From the NCBI GenBank assembly GCA_021160245.1, contig JAGHCW010000054.1, positions 1 to 5,324 of the forward strand: a stretch of DNA of 5,324 bases. The letters are read 5' to 3'. Positions 5,058 through 5,324 of the stretch are shown piece after piece. This DNA comes from a bacterium (lineage in GTDB: Bacteria > B130-G9). The position numbers were made by a program, and so were the translations under genes. The notes under the pieces are model-generated. The model ran no database searches and was not told where the DNA came from. It saw only the letters and a list, made by a program, of their open reading frames with translations. Numbering within the stretch: position 1 is the first letter of the stretch; each line of letters starts with the position of its first letter.

Positions 5058-5324
5058 AGCCGATGTCCTCCTGTCTGCGTGCGTCCACGCACAGGCAGGC
5101 CAGATTGGCCCAGATGATCTGGTCGAGCTTGGCTGACTGCTCCGTCTGCTCGCGCAAGGCGGTGGTCAGACGGGCCATCTTCTCCTCGAACGGCTCACCG
5201 CCTGCCTGCCGCGCCCGTCCTTCTGCGATGGCTTTTTTCAACCAACGTCGTCCATTGGTGGTTTTCAATTCTTTTTCACGCTCAACGGCTTCCTCACGAC
5301 TCGTGAATTCCTCGTAATGGGCAA
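5047..5324 (-). CDS. hsdM: Type I RM methyltransferase subunit HsdM, C-terminal end with GIY-YIG insertion (partial)
   Basis: The open frame enters from the right edge (first whole codon 5322-5320) and gives 91 visible residues before TGA at 5049-5047. Residues 1-32 of the visible part (AHYEEF...REKELK...GRRWLKKAI) are the last third of a GIY-YIG nuclease domain. They are followed by a repeat-derived GRARQAGG, then [17 protein letters not shown] and a C-terminal GYGG. That tail is what I know from a group of HsdM (N6-adenine methyltransferase, NPPY class) proteins, and the gene directly precedes hsdS, which supports the call. The catalytic methylase domain would lie beyond the window and is not seen. 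The tail contains a 10-codon palindromic insertion (residues ~76-85, CLCVDARRQ) that interrupts the expected NLxxIGYGG ending. The stop overlaps the hsdS start by 11 bp. Whether the GIY-YIG part is fused to the methylase, or is a separate ORF that captured the HsdM tail, cannot be decided here. Confidence 0.72.
   Translation of the reverse strand, partial: AHYEEFTSREEAVEREKELKTTNGRRWLKKAIAEGRARQAGGEPFEEKMARLTTALREQTEQSAKLDQIIWANLACLCVDARRQEDIGYGG
5067..5072 (-). promoter_or_regulatory. Shine-Dalgarno of hsdS, half made by the palindromic repeat
   Basis: AGGAGG on the minus strand lies 9 nt before the hsdS ATG (5057-5055), within the last codons of hsdM. Its first three bases are the terminal AGG of the inserted 30-bp repeat (5072-5070) and its last three are hsdM sequence. 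Before insertion the site would have read CTGGAGGAC, also a good ribosome binding site, so the insertion split it and rebuilt it. The hairpin immediately upstream might affect access to the site. Confidence 0.7.
5070..5099. repeat. Imperfect 30-bp palindromic repeat inserted in the 3' end of hsdM
   Basis: The outer arms are CCTGTCT (5070-5076) and AGGCAGG (5093-5099), pairing with one G-T. The inner stem is GTGCGT (5079-5084) and ACGCAC (5087-5092) with a CC loop, and GC (5077-5078) bulges on one side. All six frames through the repeat lack stops, and the hsdM frame reads CLCVDARRQ. Removing exactly these 30 bp joins CTGG to AGGAC and gives NLEDIGYGG, a normal-looking HsdM end, so the insertion appears precise. 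The outer arms resemble those of the palindrome at 4404-4423, suggesting one repeat family. Confidence 0.7.
5201..5211. repeat. Half-palindrome at the downstream edge of the hsdM GIY-YIG insertion
   Basis: The + strand CCTGCCTGCCG here is identical over 11 bp to one side of the perfect palindrome at 4404-4414. In the hsdM frame it encodes the RQAGG part of [10 protein letters not shown], exactly between the end of the GIY-YIG domain and the resumption of HsdM-like sequence (EPFEEKM). It therefore looks like a boundary remnant of the inserted element. The short length means chance similarity is possible, but position and identity together argue for common origin. Confidence 0.55.
5227..5324 (-). 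other. C-terminal part of a GIY-YIG nuclease domain within the hsdM reading frame
   Basis: The visible residues [20 protein letters not shown], followed by GRRWLKKAI, match the end of the small GIY-YIG (UvrC N-terminal/YhbQ-like) fold: a Tyr-Glu-Glu strand, the R-E-x-A-x-x-R-E-K helix and a closing G-R-x-W-L-K. They align closely with residues 275-305 of the hsdS product ([29 protein letters not shown]). At DNA level the two copies are clearly diverged, so this is not a recent duplication. The GIY, YIG and catalytic Arg portion lies beyond the window edge. HsdM proteins do not normally carry this domain, so I read it as inserted. Confidence 0.75.

Noticed and set aside
4758-5117. 119-codon open frame on the + strand
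   Set aside because: It is antisense to the well-supported TRD1 region of hsdS and runs across the repeat and the hsdM end. The repeat being open in all frames inflates its length.
1-5324. CRISPR array, tRNA/rRNA genes, conventional IS element, rho-independent terminator
   Set aside because: No regularly spaced repeats, no cloverleaf or rRNA-like sequence, no transposase frame, and no GC stem followed by a T tract between genes. Coding sequence covers the window almost without gaps.

Overview
The window is one strand of densely packed bacterial coding sequence. All genes read right to left (minus strand). Successive genes overlap by 4 bp (ATGA), or by 11 bp at the hsdM-hsdS junction. Each start inside the window has a purine-rich Shine-Dalgarno (GGAGG-like) 7-9 nt upstream, so this looks like the middle of one translationally coupled operon. 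No promoter, terminator, RNA gene or CRISPR array was seen, and no non-coding gap of note exists. Codon use and moderate-to-high GC fit a free-living, possibly uncultured Gram-negative-type bacterium. I cannot name the taxon from the sequence.

Layout from 5' to 3' of the transcript. (1) 5324-5047 is the 3' end of a type I restriction-modification methyltransferase gene (hsdM). Its reading frame contains the end of a GIY-YIG nuclease domain, then a GGEPFEEKM...GYGG tail typical of one HsdM group. (2) 5057-3441 is hsdS, the specificity subunit, with a complete GIY-YIG domain inserted in frame between its two half-subunits. (3) 3444-2947 is a 165-aa soluble protein. (4) 2950-1031 is a 639-aa protein: N-terminal winged-helix-like region, PIN-like nuclease core, coiled coil and two C-terminal membrane segments. 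(5) 1034-69 is a 321-aa protein with two zinc ribbons and a HEPN-like C-terminus carrying an R-x4-H motif. (6) 72-1 is the first 24 codons of a further gene. hsdR is not in the window and probably lies outside it.

The most striking signal is a set of palindromic insertions in the RM genes. A perfect 20-bp palindrome (4404-4423) and an imperfect 30-bp palindrome (5070-5099) both sit inside coding sequence, both are stop-free in all six frames, and both preserve the host frame. A half-palindrome sharing 11 bp with the first lies at 5201-5211. Two of the three adjoin GIY-YIG domains. This suggests an in-frame palindromic mobile element associated with GIY-YIG nucleases, comparable in style to Rickettsia palindromic elements. 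Removing exactly 30 bp at 5070-5099 restores a normal HsdM tail (NLEDIGYGG), and the repeat's end forms half of the present hsdS Shine-Dalgarno.

Functionally, the first two genes would methylate DNA at an asymmetric bipartite site. The three downstream genes, two of them with candidate RNase domains (PIN and HEPN), look like accessory or back-up defence effectors carried in the same operon.
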